From: Micromonospora echinospora
GTDB lineage: Bacteria; Actinomycetota; Actinomycetes; Mycobacteriales; Micromonosporaceae
Assembly: GCF_900091495.1 (NCBI RefSeq)
Contig: NZ_LT607413.1
Location: forward strand, 4,541,001 to 4,605,000
Reading direction: 5' to 3'
DNA length: 64,000 nucleotides
The notes under the pieces were generated by a model that worked only from the letters and a program-made list of their open reading frames with translations, searched no databases and had not been told where the DNA came from. The translations under genes and the position numbers were made by a program. Each line of letters begins with the position of its first letter. The first letter of the stretch is position 1. Below, in pieces: positions 6,543 through 15,951 of this stretch.

Positions 6543-9500
6543 ATGAAACCCCCGCCAAGATCTTCCAAGGCCCTGTTGGGCCTGGTTTCCCTGCTCTCCC
6601 TGGCCCTCGCCGGTGCCCCCGTCGCCGCGAGCCCGTCCCGTGCCACCGCCACCGGGGGCACCGATCCCGTTGCCGCGGCCGGTGCGCCACAGTGGCGCAG
6701 CGAGCCCGGCGTCGAGGCGATGCTGCGCGCCGGCGCGAACGACGCGCGCGCCGAGCAGTTCTACTTCGTCCTGCCGGACCGGTTCGCCAACGGCGACCCG
6801 CGCAACGACCGGGGCGGCCTGACCGGCGACCGGCTGTCCACCGGTCTCGACCCGACCGACAAGGGCTTCTACCACGGTGGTGACCTCAAGGGTCTGATCG
6901 ACAAGCTCGACTACGTCCAGGGGCTGGGCACCACCGCGATCTGGCTGGCCCCGATCTTCAAGAACCGGCCCGTGCAGGGCGCCGGCGACGACGTCTCCGC
7001 CGGCTACCACGGCTACTGGATCACGGACTTCACCCAGGTCGACCCACACTTCGGCACCAACGAGGAACTCAAGCGGCTGGTCCAGCTCGCCCACCGGCGG
7101 GGAATCAAGGTCTACCTGGACGTCATCGTCAACCACACCGCCGACGTCATCAAGTACGCCGAGGACAAGTACGCGTACGTCGACAAGAAGACCAGCCCGT
7201 ACACGGACGCGCAGGGGCGGGCCTTCGAGGACCGCAACTACGCCGACGGCAGCCGGGACTTCCCGAAGGTGACCGCGGACGCGGGCCCGTACACGCCGAC
7301 CTTCGCCAGCGAGGCGGACCGGACGGTCAAGGTCCCGGCGTGGCTGAACGACGCCACCATGTACCACAACCGGGGCGACTCGACCTTCGCCGGCGAGAAC
7401 AGCGAGTACGGCGACTTCTACGGCCTCGACGACCTCTGGACCGAGCGTCCCGAGGTGGTGCGCGGGCTGACCAAGGTCTACGGCGACTGGATCGCCGGCA
7501 CCGGCGTCGACGGGTTCCGCCTGGACACCGTCAAGCACGTCAACCTCGACTTCTGGCCGCAGTTTGCCCGGGGCGTGGAACGCGCCGCCGAGAAGGCCGG
7601 CAAGAAGGACTTCTTCATGTTCGGTGAGGTCTACAGCGCCGACCCGGAGATCGCCTCCACCTACGTCCGGCAGGGCGGCCTGCCGGCCACCCTCGACTTC
7701 GGCTTCCAGGAGGCCGCCCGGGGCTACACCGCCGGCAACGGCTCGGCCAAGGCCCTCGCCGACGTGTACGCCCGGGACGACCTCTACTCCTCCCGGGACA
7801 CCGACGCCGACCGGCTGACCACCTTCCTCGGCAACCACGACATGGGCCGGATCGGCTCGTTCATCGCCGGTGGCGGCACCGACCCGGGCACCCACCTGCG
7901 CCGCGACCAGCTCGCCCACCAGCTGATGTTCCTCACCCGGGGCCAGCCGGTGGTCTACTCCGGTGACGAGCAGGGCTTCACCGGGCCCGGCGGCGACAAG
8001 GACGCCCGGCAGGACATGTTCGCCTCGAAGACCCCCGACTACCTCGACGACGACCTGATCGGCACCGACCGTACGCACGCCGTCGACCAGTACGACCGCG
8101 ACCACCCGCTCTACCGCACCATCGCCGAGCTGGGCGCGCTGCGGAAGGCGCACCCGGCGCTGAACGACGGCGTCCAGGTCACCCGGCACGCGGCCGACGG
8201 CCCCGGCGTCTTCGCGTTCTCCCGGATCCACCCGACGCAGCGCGTCGAGTACGTCGTCGCGGTCAACAACGCGGCCACCCCGCAGACCGTCACCGTGGAC
8301 ACCTGGTCGGCCAATGCCACCTTCACCGGCGTGTACGGAGCCAGCGGCACCGCGACCGCCGCCGGGGACGGCAAGCTGACCGTCACCGTGCCGCCGCTGT
8401 CGGCGGTGGTGCACCGGGCCGGCACGGCGATCCCGCAGCCCGCCGCCGGCCCGGCGGTCACCATCACCGCGCCGGCCGTCGACGCCGCCGTGGCCACCCG
8501 CGCGGCGGTCACCGCGCAGGTCACCGGGGACCCGCTCGCCACCGTCGCGGTGGCCGCCCGGGTCGGCGGCGGCATGTGGACGCTGCTCGGCACCGCCGAG
8601 CAGGCCCCGTACACGCTGCACCACGACCTGACCGGGCTGCCCGGCGGCACCCGGATCGAGTACAAGGCGGTCGTCCGGGACGGCAAGGGTCGCACCGCGA
8701 GCACCCGCTCCACCGCCACCGTGGGCACGCCCGACCAGGGTGCCTCCCGGGACTGGGCGATCGTGCACTACCAGCGTCCCGACGGCGACTACGCCGACTG
8801 GAGCCTCTACGCCTGGGGCGACATCGACCCGGCGTACGTGACCGAGTGGCCCAAGGGGCAGCCGTTCGCCGGGCAGGACGCCTACGGCCGGTTCGCCTGG
8901 GTGAAGCTCAAGCCGGGCGCGCAGTCCGTCGGTTTCCTCGTGGTCGACAAGAACGGGAACAAGGACGTGGCCCAGGACCGGACCATCGACGTCACCCGCA
9001 CCGGGGAGATCTGGATCAAGCAGGGTGACCCCACCGTCCACCCCAGCTACTCCGACGCCGTCGGCGAACCCGCGCCGCCGGTCGAGGAGGGGGTCGCGGT
9101 CATCCACTACCGGCGGGCCGACGGCAACTACGACGGCTGGGGCCTGCATCTCTGGGACGGCGCGGCCAACCCCACCGACTGGGCGTCGCCGCTCGCCCCG
9201 ACGAAGGTCGACGCGTTCGGCGCGGTGTTCCGGGTGCCGCTCGCGGCCGGCGCCACCGGGCTGAGCTACATCATCCACTCCGGGGACGAGAAGGACCTCC
9301 CGCAGGACCAGCGGCTCGACTTCGCCAGCGCCGGACGGGAGGTGTGGCTGCTCGCCGCGACCCCGGGCCGGCTGCTTCCGACGACCACCAGCGGCACCGC
9401 GAAGGACGTCGACATCACCAAACAGAAGGCGCACTGGATCGACCGGTCCACCGTGGCCTGGGCCACCGGCCCGACCGACGGCAGGACGTACGCCCTGGTC

Positions 9501-12035
9501 ACCGCCGCAGCCGGCGGGGTGACCGTGGTCGACGGCGAGCTGTCCGGGACGTACGCCTCGCTGCCGCTGACCGCGGTGCGCAACGGGCTCACCGAGGCCC
9601 AGCGCGCGCGGTTCCCGCACCTCTGGGCCCACCAGGCGTTCACCCTCGCCGACCGTGACCTGGCCAAGGTGCCGGCCGCGTTGCGCGGGCAGCTCCTGGT
9701 GACCGAGCGGGACCACGAGGGGGCCCTGCTCTCCGCGACCGGCGTGCAGATCCCCGGCGTCCTCGACGACGTCTACTCCCGGGCCACGTCGGCGAAGCTC
9801 GGCCCGACCATCGAGGGCAACCGCCCGAACCTGGCGGTCTGGGCGCCCACCGCCCGGACCGTCGCGCTGGAACTGTTCGACCAGCCGACCGGGGAGCCGC
9901 GCGTCGTGCCGATGCGCCGGGACGACCGCACCGGTGTCTGGTCGGTGCGCGGCGAGCGGTCCTGGACCGGAAAGTACTACCGCTACCGGGTGCAGGCCTG
10001 GCAGCCCGCCACGCAGAAGATGGCCACCGCCTCGGTGACCGACCCGTACTCGGTGGCGCTCGCGCCGAACTCCACGCACAGCCAGATCGTCGACCTGACC
10101 GACCCGGCGCTCGCCCCGGCCGGTTGGGCGAAGCTGCGCAAGCCGGCGGCGGTGCCGTCGTCGAAGGTGCAGATCACCGAGCTGTCGGTGCGGGACTTCT
10201 CCATCGCCGACAGCACCGTGCCGGAGCGGCGGCGGGGCACCTTCCTCGCCTTCACCGACCCGGCCACCGCGGGCATGACCCACCTGCGCAAACTCGGGAA
10301 CGCCGGGGTCACCCACCTGCACCTGCTGCCCGCGTTCGACTTCGCCACCATCCCCGAGCGGCGCAGCGAGCAGAAGCAGCCCGCCTGCGACCTGACGAAG
10401 CTGCCGCCGGACTCCGACCAGCAGCAGAAGTGCGTCGCCGGGGTCGCCGACACCGACGGCTACAACTGGGGGTACGACCCGCTGCACTACACCGTCCCCG
10501 AGGGCGGGTACGCCGTCGACCCGACCGGAGCGGCGCGCACCACCGAATTCCGGCAGATGGTCGCCGGGGTCAACGCGGCCGGCCTGCGCGTGGTGATGGA
10601 CGTGGTCTACAACCACACCTCGGCCGCCGGCGCCGACCCGAAGTCGGTGCTCGACCAGGTGGTGCCCGGCTACTACCACCGGCTGCTGGAGGACGGCACG
10701 GTCGCCAACTCCACCTGCTGCGCCAACACCGCCCCCGAGCACGCGATGATGGGCAAGCTCGTCGTCGACTCGATTGTCACCTGGGCGAAGGCGTACAAGG
10801 TGGACGGCTTCCGGTTCGACCTGATGGGTCACCACCCGAAGGCCAACATGCTCGACGTGCGCCGGGCGCTGGACAAGCTGACCGTCGCCCGGGACGGGGT
10901 GGACGGAAAGTCGATCCTGCTCTACGGCGAGGGCTGGAACTTCGGCGAGGTGGCGAACGACGCCCGGTTCGTCCAGGCCACCCAGGCCAACATGGCCGGC
11001 ACCGGCATCGGCACCTTCAACGACCGGCTCCGCGACGCGGTGCGCGGCGGCGGGCCGTTCGACGCCAACCCGCGGGTGCAGGGCTTCGCCTCCGGACTGT
11101 TCACCGACCCGAACGGCGACCCGGTCAACGGCACCGCCGAGCAGCAGCGCGCCCGGCTGCTGCACTCCCACGACCAGATCAAGGTCGGGCTGGTCGGCAA
11201 CCTCGCCGGCTACCGGTTCACCGACACCCAGGGCCGGACGGTGACCGGCGCGCAGGTCGACTACAACGGCTCACCGGCCGGCTACACCGCCGCGCCGGGG
11301 GAAGCGGTGACCTACGTCGACGCGCACGACAACGAGATCCTGTACGACGCGTTGGCGTACAAGCTGCCGCAGGACACCCCGATGACGGACCGGGCCCGGA
11401 TGCAGGTGCTCGCCCTCTCCACCGTGGTGCTGGGGCAGGGGAGCGGCTTCGTGACCACCGGCACCGAGCGGCTGCGGTCGAAGTCGCTGGACCGCAACTC
11501 GTACAACTCCGGTGACTGGTTCAACCAGATCCGGTGGGACTGCGCCCAGGGCAACGGGTTCGGAGCCGGCCTGCCCCCGGCGGCGGACAACCAGGACAAG
11601 TGGCCGTACGCGAAGCCGCTGCTGGCCGACCCGACGCTGGTGCCGGACTGCGCGGCGGTGAACCTGACCGACGCCCGGTACGCCGAGATGCTGCGCGTGC
11701 GGGCCTCGTCGCCGGTGTTCGGGCTGGCCGACGCCCGCGAGGTGCAGAAGCGGGTGGCGTTCCCGCTCTCCGGTCCGCAGGAGACCCCGGGTGTGCTCAC
11801 CATGACGCTCGACGGTCGGGGGCTGGACCGGCAGTGGACGTCGGTGACCGTGATCTTCAACACCACTCCGCAGGCGGCGACGCAACAGGTCGACGGCCTC
11901 CGGGGCGCGGACGTGTCGCTGCACCCGGTGCTGCGGAACTCGGCGGATCCGGTGCTGCGTACCGCCTCGTTCGACCGGGCCGGTGGCACGTTCACCGTGC
12001 CGGCGCGGAGCGTGGCGGTCTTCGTCCAACGATGA
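6543..12035 (+). CDS. pulA: Secreted bifunctional alpha-amylase / pullulanase
   Basis: A 1830-residue extracellular starch-degrading enzyme. Order: signal peptide (about 1-40); GH13 alpha-amylase domain (about 65-640) with [14 protein letters not shown] (nucleophile Asp near 326), FGEVYS and FLGNHD; an Ig-like segment (about 640-735); two pullulanase-associated CBM41 domains (near 738 and 850, both opening with HYxRxDGxYxxW); a linker domain; CBM48 (near 1093); and a second GH13 domain with the pullulanase signature [10 protein letters not shown] (near 1307), [26 protein letters not shown] and DAHDNE. Both catalytic triads look intact. This predicts cleavage of alpha-1,4 bonds by the first half and alpha-1,6 branch points by the second. 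Single-domain relatives are about half this size. Confidence 0.95.
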   Translation: MKPPPRSSKALLGLVSLLSLALAGAPVAASPSRATATGGTDPVAAAGAPQWRSEPGVEAMLRAGANDARAEQFYFVLPDRFANGDPRNDRGGLTGDRLSTGLDPTDKGFYHGGDLKGLIDKLDYVQGLGTTAIWLAPIFKNRPVQGAGDDVSAGYHGYWITDFTQVDPHFGTNEELKRLVQLAHRRGIKVYLDVIVNHTADVIKYAEDKYAYVDKKTSPYTDAQGRAFEDRNYADGSRDFPKVTADAGPYTPTFASEADRTVKVPAWLNDATMYHNRGDSTFAGENSEYGDFYGLDDLWTERPEVVRGLTKVYGDWIAGTGVDGFRLDTVKHVNLDFWPQFARGVERAAEKAGKKDFFMFGEVYSADPEIASTYVRQGGLPATLDFGFQEAARGYTAGNGSAKALADVYARDDLYSSRDTDADRLTTFLGNHDMGRIGSFIAGGGTDPGTHLRRDQLAHQLMFLTRGQPVVYSGDEQGFTGPGGDKDARQDMFASKTPDYLDDDLIGTDRTHAVDQYDRDHPLYRTIAELGALRKAHPALNDGVQVTRHAADGPGVFAFSRIHPTQRVEYVVAVNNAATPQTVTVDTWSANATFTGVYGASGTATAAGDGKLTVTVPPLSAVVHRAGTAIPQPAAGPAVTITAPAVDAAVATRAAVTAQVTGDPLATVAVAARVGGGMWTLLGTAEQAPYTLHHDLTGLPGGTRIEYKAVVRDGKGRTASTRSTATVGTPDQGASRDWAIVHYQRPDGDYADWSLYAWGDIDPAYVTEWPKGQPFAGQDAYGRFAWVKLKPGAQSVGFLVVDKNGNKDVAQDRTIDVTRTGEIWIKQGDPTVHPSYSDAVGEPAPPVEEGVAVIHYRRADGNYDGWGLHLWDGAANPTDWASPLAPTKVDAFGAVFRVPLAAGATGLSYIIHSGDEKDLPQDQRLDFASAGREVWLLAATPGRLLPTTTSGTAKDVDITKQKAHWIDRSTVAWATGPTDGRTYALVTAAAGGVTVVDGELSGTYASLPLTAVRNGLTEAQRARFPHLWAHQAFTLADRDLAKVPAALRGQLLVTERDHEGALLSATGVQIPGVLDDVYSRATSAKLGPTIEGNRPNLAVWAPTARTVALELFDQPTGEPRVVPMRRDDRTGVWSVRGERSWTGKYYRYRVQAWQPATQKMATASVTDPYSVALAPNSTHSQIVDLTDPALAPAGWAKLRKPAAVPSSKVQITELSVRDFSIADSTVPERRRGTFLAFTDPATAGMTHLRKLGNAGVTHLHLLPAFDFATIPERRSEQKQPACDLTKLPPDSDQQQKCVAGVADTDGYNWGYDPLHYTVPEGGYAVDPTGAARTTEFRQMVAGVNAAGLRVVMDVVYNHTSAAGADPKSVLDQVVPGYYHRLLEDGTVANSTCCANTAPEHAMMGKLVVDSIVTWAKAYKVDGFRFDLMGHHPKANMLDVRRALDKLTVARDGVDGKSILLYGEGWNFGEVANDARFVQATQANMAGTGIGTFNDRLRDAVRGGGPFDANPRVQGFASGLFTDPNGDPVNGTAEQQRARLLHSHDQIKVGLVGNLAGYRFTDTQGRTVTGAQVDYNGSPAGYTAAPGEAVTYVDAHDNEILYDALAYKLPQDTPMTDRARMQVLALSTVVLGQGSGFVTTGTERLRSKSLDRNSYNSGDWFNQIRWDCAQGNGFGAGLPPAADNQDKWPYAKPLLADPTLVPDCAAVNLTDARYAEMLRVRASSPVFGLADAREVQKRVAFPLSGPQETPGVLTMTLDGRGLDRQWTSVTVIFNTTPQAATQQVDGLRGADVSLHPVLRNSADPVLRTASFDRAGGTFTVPARSVAVFVQR

Positions 12036-12040
12036 CCGAA

Positions 12041-12076
12041 CGGGCCTGTCCCGCCGGCAGCGGCGGGACAGGCCCG
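12041..12076. terminator. Terminator hairpin 1 after pulA
   Basis: A perfect 16-bp stem (12041-12056 with 12061-12076) closed by a GCAG tetraloop, starting six bases after the pulA stop. It lies between convergent genes. Confidence 0.85.
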
Positions 12077-12099
12077 GGATTCCGGTGATCCGTATGGTG

Positions 12100-12147
12100 T
12101 CCGGCCCCGTCCGCATGGTCCTCAGGGACCACGCGGACGGGGCCGGA
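12100..12147. terminator. Terminator hairpin 2, 22-bp stem
   Basis: 12100-12121 pairs with 12126-12147, with one mismatch and the loop TCAG. It is the second strong hairpin in this convergent gap and can stop transcription from either side. Confidence 0.8.
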
Positions 12148-12191
12148 TCGTCTCGCCCCGGCTGGTGCCGGTACCGAGCGTCACCTGCCGG

Positions 12192-13811
12192 TCAGCCCTG
12201 GCAGTTGGGGATCGCCCGGCCGGCGCAGTTGGTCGAGTTGTTGCCGGTCACCCGCGACTGGAGGTCGATGGTGGCCGCTCCGGCCGCCGCCAGGTGGTGG
12301 ATGCCGCCACCGGCGATCCGGGCCTGGTTCAGGGTGACGTTGGTGCCCAGCAGGGTGACCTCGCCGGTGGCGCCGTTGTGGATGCCCCCGCCGGTGGTGC
12401 CGGCCTGGTTGCCGGTGAACACGCCTCCGCTCATCGCCAGGTCGCCGAGGTTGGACACCCCGCCGCCGACGCCCAGGCTGGCGCTGTTGCCGGTCAGCCG
12501 GACGCCGCTCAGGGCGGTCACCGTGCTGGCGGTGCCGTTGAAGATCCCGCCGCCGCCCTGGTTGGCGCCGGCCACCGCCGCCGCGGTGTTCTCCAGCAGC
12601 GTGACCTCCCGCAGCCGGAGCTGGGTGCCGCCCTCGTTGGCGATCGCGCCGCCCGAGGCCGCGGCGGTGTTCCCGGTGAACTGGGAGTCGGCGATGTCCG
12701 CCGCGCCGCCCCTGGTGTGCAGGGCGCCGCCGTTGCCACCGCTCTCGTTGCCGAGGAACCGGGTTTCCCGGATGGTCGCCGTGCCGGTGCTCTCGACGGC
12801 GCCCCCGCCGCGGTTGGCGCTGGCGGTGACTGCCGCGACCGACTTGTTGGCCTCGAACAGGCTCTTCTCCACCACCAGGACGCCGGTGCTGCGGAGGGCG
12901 CCACCGCCACTGGCCGCGTTGTTCAGGGCCAGCTTGGTGTTGCGGAGCGTGGTGATCCCGGCGTTCTCGACGGCACCACCGGTGCCGGCGGCTCCCAGGG
13001 CGCTGTTGCCGGTCAGCGTGCTGTTCTCGATGACGGCCTCGCCGCCGGCCCGCACCGAGATCGCTCCGCCGCGCTCCGTTCCGGACACCATGCCGTTGCG
13101 CAGGGTCACGTCCCGCAGGGTCAGGTGTCCGCCGTTGGCGACCTCGAAGAAGCGGAACAGGGACGTGCCGGCGTTGGGCAGGCTGTAGGCCCGCTCGATG
13201 GTCGACCGTTCACCGAGGATGGTGATCCGGCTGGTGATCGGCGGGAGGGCGTTGGGGCCGGTGGCCGAGCGCAGTTCGTACGTGCACTCGGCGGCCAGCC
13301 GCAGCGTGCCGCCCTGGCGGGCGTTGGCCTGGTTGATCGCCGCGAACAGCGCGTCGCGGTTGCACGGCACCGCCGTGGCCTGCTGCCCCTGGCCGTTCTG
13401 GCCTTGACCGTTCTGGCCTTGACCGTTCTGGCCTTGACCGTTCTGGCCTTGACCGTTCTGGCCCTGACCGTTCTGGCCCTGACCGTTCCGGCTCTGGCCG
13501 TTCTGCCCCTGGCCGCGCCAGCCGCTGTTGCCGTCGTGGCTCTTGCCCTCGTGGTCCTTCCCCTTGTGGCCCTTGTCGTCCTTGTGGCCACCCTCCGGCG
13601 ACGTGCCGTCACCCGTAAGAATCGACTGGGCGTTCGCCCAGTTCAGGGCGGCGAGGCTGGGCGTCCCGGCGACGGCGGCGCCGCCGATCGCACCCAGACC
13701 CACCACGCCGGCCAAGCCCGCAGCGCCAGTGGCCAACCACAGCCGACGGCGGTTCCTCGGTGGCACCGCCTGCGGGGCGGCCTCCTCATTCTTTCGAAGG
13801 TAGTTGGACAT
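12192..13811 (-). CDS. Secreted beta-helix protein with GQGQN repeat linker
   Basis: A 539-residue protein from the ATG at 13811. The N terminus (about 20 hydrophilic residues, PPRNRRRLWLATGAAG, then a hydrophobic stretch to about residue 55) looks like a long signal or membrane anchor; a true twin-Arg motif is not clear. A charged His/Lys/Gly linker is followed by a GQGQN pentapeptide array (about residues 100-140). The region from about 145 to 530 is a right-handed parallel beta-helix with repeated GGAI, GGGI and LTGN turns (TLTGNSALG, FTGNTAAASGGAI, LTGNSASLGVGGGV). Related choice-of-anchor or polymorphic outer-surface proteins have adhesion or glycan-binding roles; no catalytic site is evident. 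Convergent with pulA. Confidence 0.75.
   Translation of the reverse strand: MSNYLRKNEEAAPQAVPPRNRRRLWLATGAAGLAGVVGLGAIGGAAVAGTPSLAALNWANAQSILTGDGTSPEGGHKDDKGHKGKDHEGKSHDGNSGWRGQGQNGQSRNGQGQNGQGQNGQGQNGQGQNGQGQNGQGQNGQGQQATAVPCNRDALFAAINQANARQGGTLRLAAECTYELRSATGPNALPPITSRITILGERSTIERAYSLPNAGTSLFRFFEVANGGHLTLRDVTLRNGMVSGTERGGAISVRAGGEAVIENSTLTGNSALGAAGTGGAVENAGITTLRNTKLALNNAASGGGALRSTGVLVVEKSLFEANKSVAAVTASANRGGGAVESTGTATIRETRFLGNESGGNGGALHTRGGAADIADSQFTGNTAAASGGAIANEGGTQLRLREVTLLENTAAAVAGANQGGGGIFNGTASTVTALSGVRLTGNSASLGVGGGVSNLGDLAMSGGVFTGNQAGTTGGGIHNGATGEVTLLGTNVTLNQARIAGGGIHHLAAAGAATIDLQSRVTGNNSTNCAGRAIPNCQG
13395..13514. repeat. 15-bp coding minisatellite, about 8 units
   Basis: Eight in-register 15-bp units (GTTCTGGCCTTGACC on the plus strand), the first four identical and the last ones diverged. 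They encode the pentapeptide array of the beta-helix protein. Copy number is likely to vary between strains without shifting the frame. Confidence 0.85.
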
Positions 13812-13873
13812 CGGAGCTCTCTGCCCTCTCCTCGTACCAGACAAGGTCGCTCCGCCATGGCGAGGCGTCCTTC

Positions 13874-13892
13874 GCTACAAATCGGTTGTAGC
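13874..13892. promoter_or_regulatory. Operator-like perfect palindrome GCTACAA-N5-TTGTAGC
   Basis: Perfect 7-bp arms around ATCGG, 63 bases upstream of the beta-helix start. The CTACAA half-site recurs in the sugar-cluster control region near 48497-48503 and 48551-48557. The binding protein is unknown. Confidence 0.5.
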
Positions 13893-13998
13893 TGCTGAAC
13901 CACACCGTATGAGAAGTTTCCTCGCTATGCGGGCGAACCTGAAATAAGCCCACATTCGGCGGGTTCCAGGCATGAGGGGACGTTCGGCGCGGGAGTGT

Positions 13999-14053
13999 GG
14001 AACACCACGGCGGGCGGCCCCAGCCTCCGTCGTGTTCCGGAGAGGGGCCGCCC
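13999..14053. other. Interleaved (pseudoknot-type) inverted repeats
   Basis: Stem A pairs 13999-14010 with 14027-14038 (11 of 12 bases). Stem B pairs 14012-14021 with 14044-14053 (10 of 10). The B left arm lies in the loop of A, so the two form either a pseudoknot or alternative structures. It lies about 190 bases upstream of the beta-helix start, on the sense side of that gene. Confidence 0.45.
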
Positions 14054-14357
14054 TCGCTATATGTGGATCAGCCGGTACACCACAGGGCGTCCGGCGGCAG
14101 ACCCGCACGCCCACCCTGAGGTGTGCGGCACGGGGAGGAACCGGGCGGTCCAGACGGATCGTGGGTGACCCGCCCGGAACGCCACCAACGGGAAGAACTT
14201 TCCGAACACACCGTAAAAAAAGGATCGCCCCATAGTGCTGGTTTTCCGAGGAAACGCCACAGGACAGGAGTTCCGGCGGACGAAACGGCGGACCCCGCCG
14301 CCGGTACCCGGACCTCCGGGCACCGACGGCGGCGTCCGCCGTGGGCAGGTCGTGCGG

Positions 14358-15839
14358 TCAGCCGGGCAGGCGCGGACCCGCCTCCCGCTGCTCGGCCAGC
14401 CAGGTCTCCACCTCGTCCGACCGCCGGGGCAGGCCCGCCGAGAGGTTCACCGCCCCGGTGGCGGTCACCAGGACGTCGTCCTCGATCCGGATGCCGATAC
14501 CGCGCAGTTCCTCCGGGACGAGGTCGTCCTCCGGCTGGAAGTACAGGCCCGGCTCGACGGTGAGGACGAATCCCTCCCCGAGAGCGCCGTCGCGGTACAC
14601 CTCCTTGCGGGCGTTCGCGCAGTCGTGCACGTCGATGCCGAGCATGTGGCCGAACCCGTGCAGCGTCCAGCGCCGGTAGATGGTCGACTTCTCGTCCATC
14701 GCCTCGTCCACGCTCACCGGCAGCAGACCCAGGTCGGCCAGGCCCTCGGCGAGCACCCGCATGCAGGTCCGGTGGACGTCCTTGAACTTCGCCCCGGGCC
14801 GGATGGCCTCGATGCCGGCCTGCTGGGAGGCGTACACGACGTCGTACACCTGACGCTGGAGGTCGGTGAACCGACCGCCCACCGGCAGGACCCGGGTGAC
14901 GTCGGCGGTGTAGAGGTGGCGGTTCTCCACCCCCATGTCCATCAGCAGCAGCTCACCCGGGCGGGTGGTGCCGTGGTTGTGCACCCAGTGCAGGATCGTG
15001 GCGTGCTCGCCGGCCCCGACGATCGAGCCGTACCCGACGTCGTTGCCGTCGTGGCGGGCCCGCAGCGCGAAGATCCCCTCCAGCAGCCGCTCGGACACCC
15101 CCCGGTCGGCCGGGAGCACCCGGGCGACGTCCTCGAAGCCCCGGACGGTCGCGTCGATCGCGTCCTGGAGCTGCGCGATCTCCCACTCGTCCTTGACCAG
15201 CTTCAGCTCCGAGATCGCGATGGCCAGCTCGCGGTCCCGGCCCGGCTGCCCCTCGGCGCGCGCGCCGTTCCACGGACGCACCGCCGCGTCCACCCGGGCG
15301 TCGAGGCCGCGCAGCACCCGGGTACGGCCGGGAGCGGCATCGGCCAGCACCGTGTCCAGCTCGGTCAGGTCGGCGGTGGGCAGGCCGAGCTCGCTCGACT
15401 TCTCGGCCAGGGTGTGCCGCCGCCCCACCCACAGCTCGCCGTGTCGACTGCGGAAGAACTCGTCGTTCTCGCGGGACGAGCGGGGCCGCATGTAGAGGAC
15501 GGCGTCGTGGCCGGACCCGTTCGGCCGCAGCACCAGCACGCTGTCCGGGTCGTGGTCGCCGGTCAGGTAGGCGAAGTCGCTGCCGGGGCGGAAGCGGTAC
15601 TCGGTGTCGTTGGCGCGTACCTTCTCACCGCCGGTCGGGATGACCAGCGTCTCGCCGGGGAAGGAGGCGGAGAGCGCGGCCCGCCGCTTGGCGTAGTTGG
15701 GCACCTCGGGGCGCGGGCCCACCGGCAGGGTGGTGTCCCGCCAGCCCTGGCGCATGAAGGCCAGGAAGGCCTCCGGGAAATCGGGGTCGTGCGATTCGGT
15801 GCCGTCCGTCGACGTCGTCTCGGTCCGCTCCTCAGCCAT
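14358..15839 (-). CDS. pepP: Xaa-Pro aminopeptidase (aminopeptidase P, M24B)
   Basis: A 493-residue cytoplasmic metallopeptidase that removes N-terminal residues preceding proline. The N-terminal creatinase-like domain (about 45-190) includes YRFRPGSDFAYLTG. The C-terminal pita-bread fold shows all expected ligands in order: Asp in LLLMDMGVE, Asp in YTADVTR, His in LHGFGHMLGIDVHD, Glu in TVEPGLYF and Glu in GIGIRIEDDVLV. Length is normal for actinobacterial PepP. It is divergent from asnB across 112 bases. Confidence 0.93.
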   Translation of the reverse strand: MAEERTETTSTDGTESHDPDFPEAFLAFMRQGWRDTTLPVGPRPEVPNYAKRRAALSASFPGETLVIPTGGEKVRANDTEYRFRPGSDFAYLTGDHDPDSVLVLRPNGSGHDAVLYMRPRSSRENDEFFRSRHGELWVGRRHTLAEKSSELGLPTADLTELDTVLADAAPGRTRVLRGLDARVDAAVRPWNGARAEGQPGRDRELAIAISELKLVKDEWEIAQLQDAIDATVRGFEDVARVLPADRGVSERLLEGIFALRARHDGNDVGYGSIVGAGEHATILHWVHNHGTTRPGELLLMDMGVENRHLYTADVTRVLPVGGRFTDLQRQVYDVVYASQQAGIEAIRPGAKFKDVHRTCMRVLAEGLADLGLLPVSVDEAMDEKSTIYRRWTLHGFGHMLGIDVHDCANARKEVYRDGALGEGFVLTVEPGLYFQPEDDLVPEELRGIGIRIEDDVLVTATGAVNLSAGLPRRSDEVETWLAEQREAGPRLPG

Positions 15840-15951
15840 GATCCGCTCCCTCCGGTGGCGTCGCTGACGCAGACGGTACCGCGCGGACCCGGCACGGGGA
15901 GAGCCCGTGGTGCCGCGACGGAGCGTTCAGGCGCGTGGAAAGATGGCCAAC

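Larger units (their letters stand above)
13812..14357. other. Non-coding gap between beta-helix gene and pepP
   Basis: This 546-base gap holds the 5' region of the beta-helix gene and the 3' end of pepP, both on the minus strand. It contains the operator-like palindrome at 13874-13892, two interleaved stems at 13999-14053, a run of seven A (T on the minus strand) at 14215-14221, and small GC hairpins near 14287-14301 and 14326-14342 that may terminate pepP. No convincing gene. Confidence 0.5.

Noticed and set aside
6180..11171. Open frame of about 1660 codons antisense to pulA
   Set aside because: Its low-complexity Val/Gly/Arg/Asp composition is what GC-rich codon bias gives on the opposite strand. 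It has no domain, and the sense gene has clear catalytic motifs.
14057..14323. 88-codon minus-strand frame in the gap before pepP
   Set aside because: No ribosome site or recognisable fold, and the frame crosses hairpins and the T-tract.
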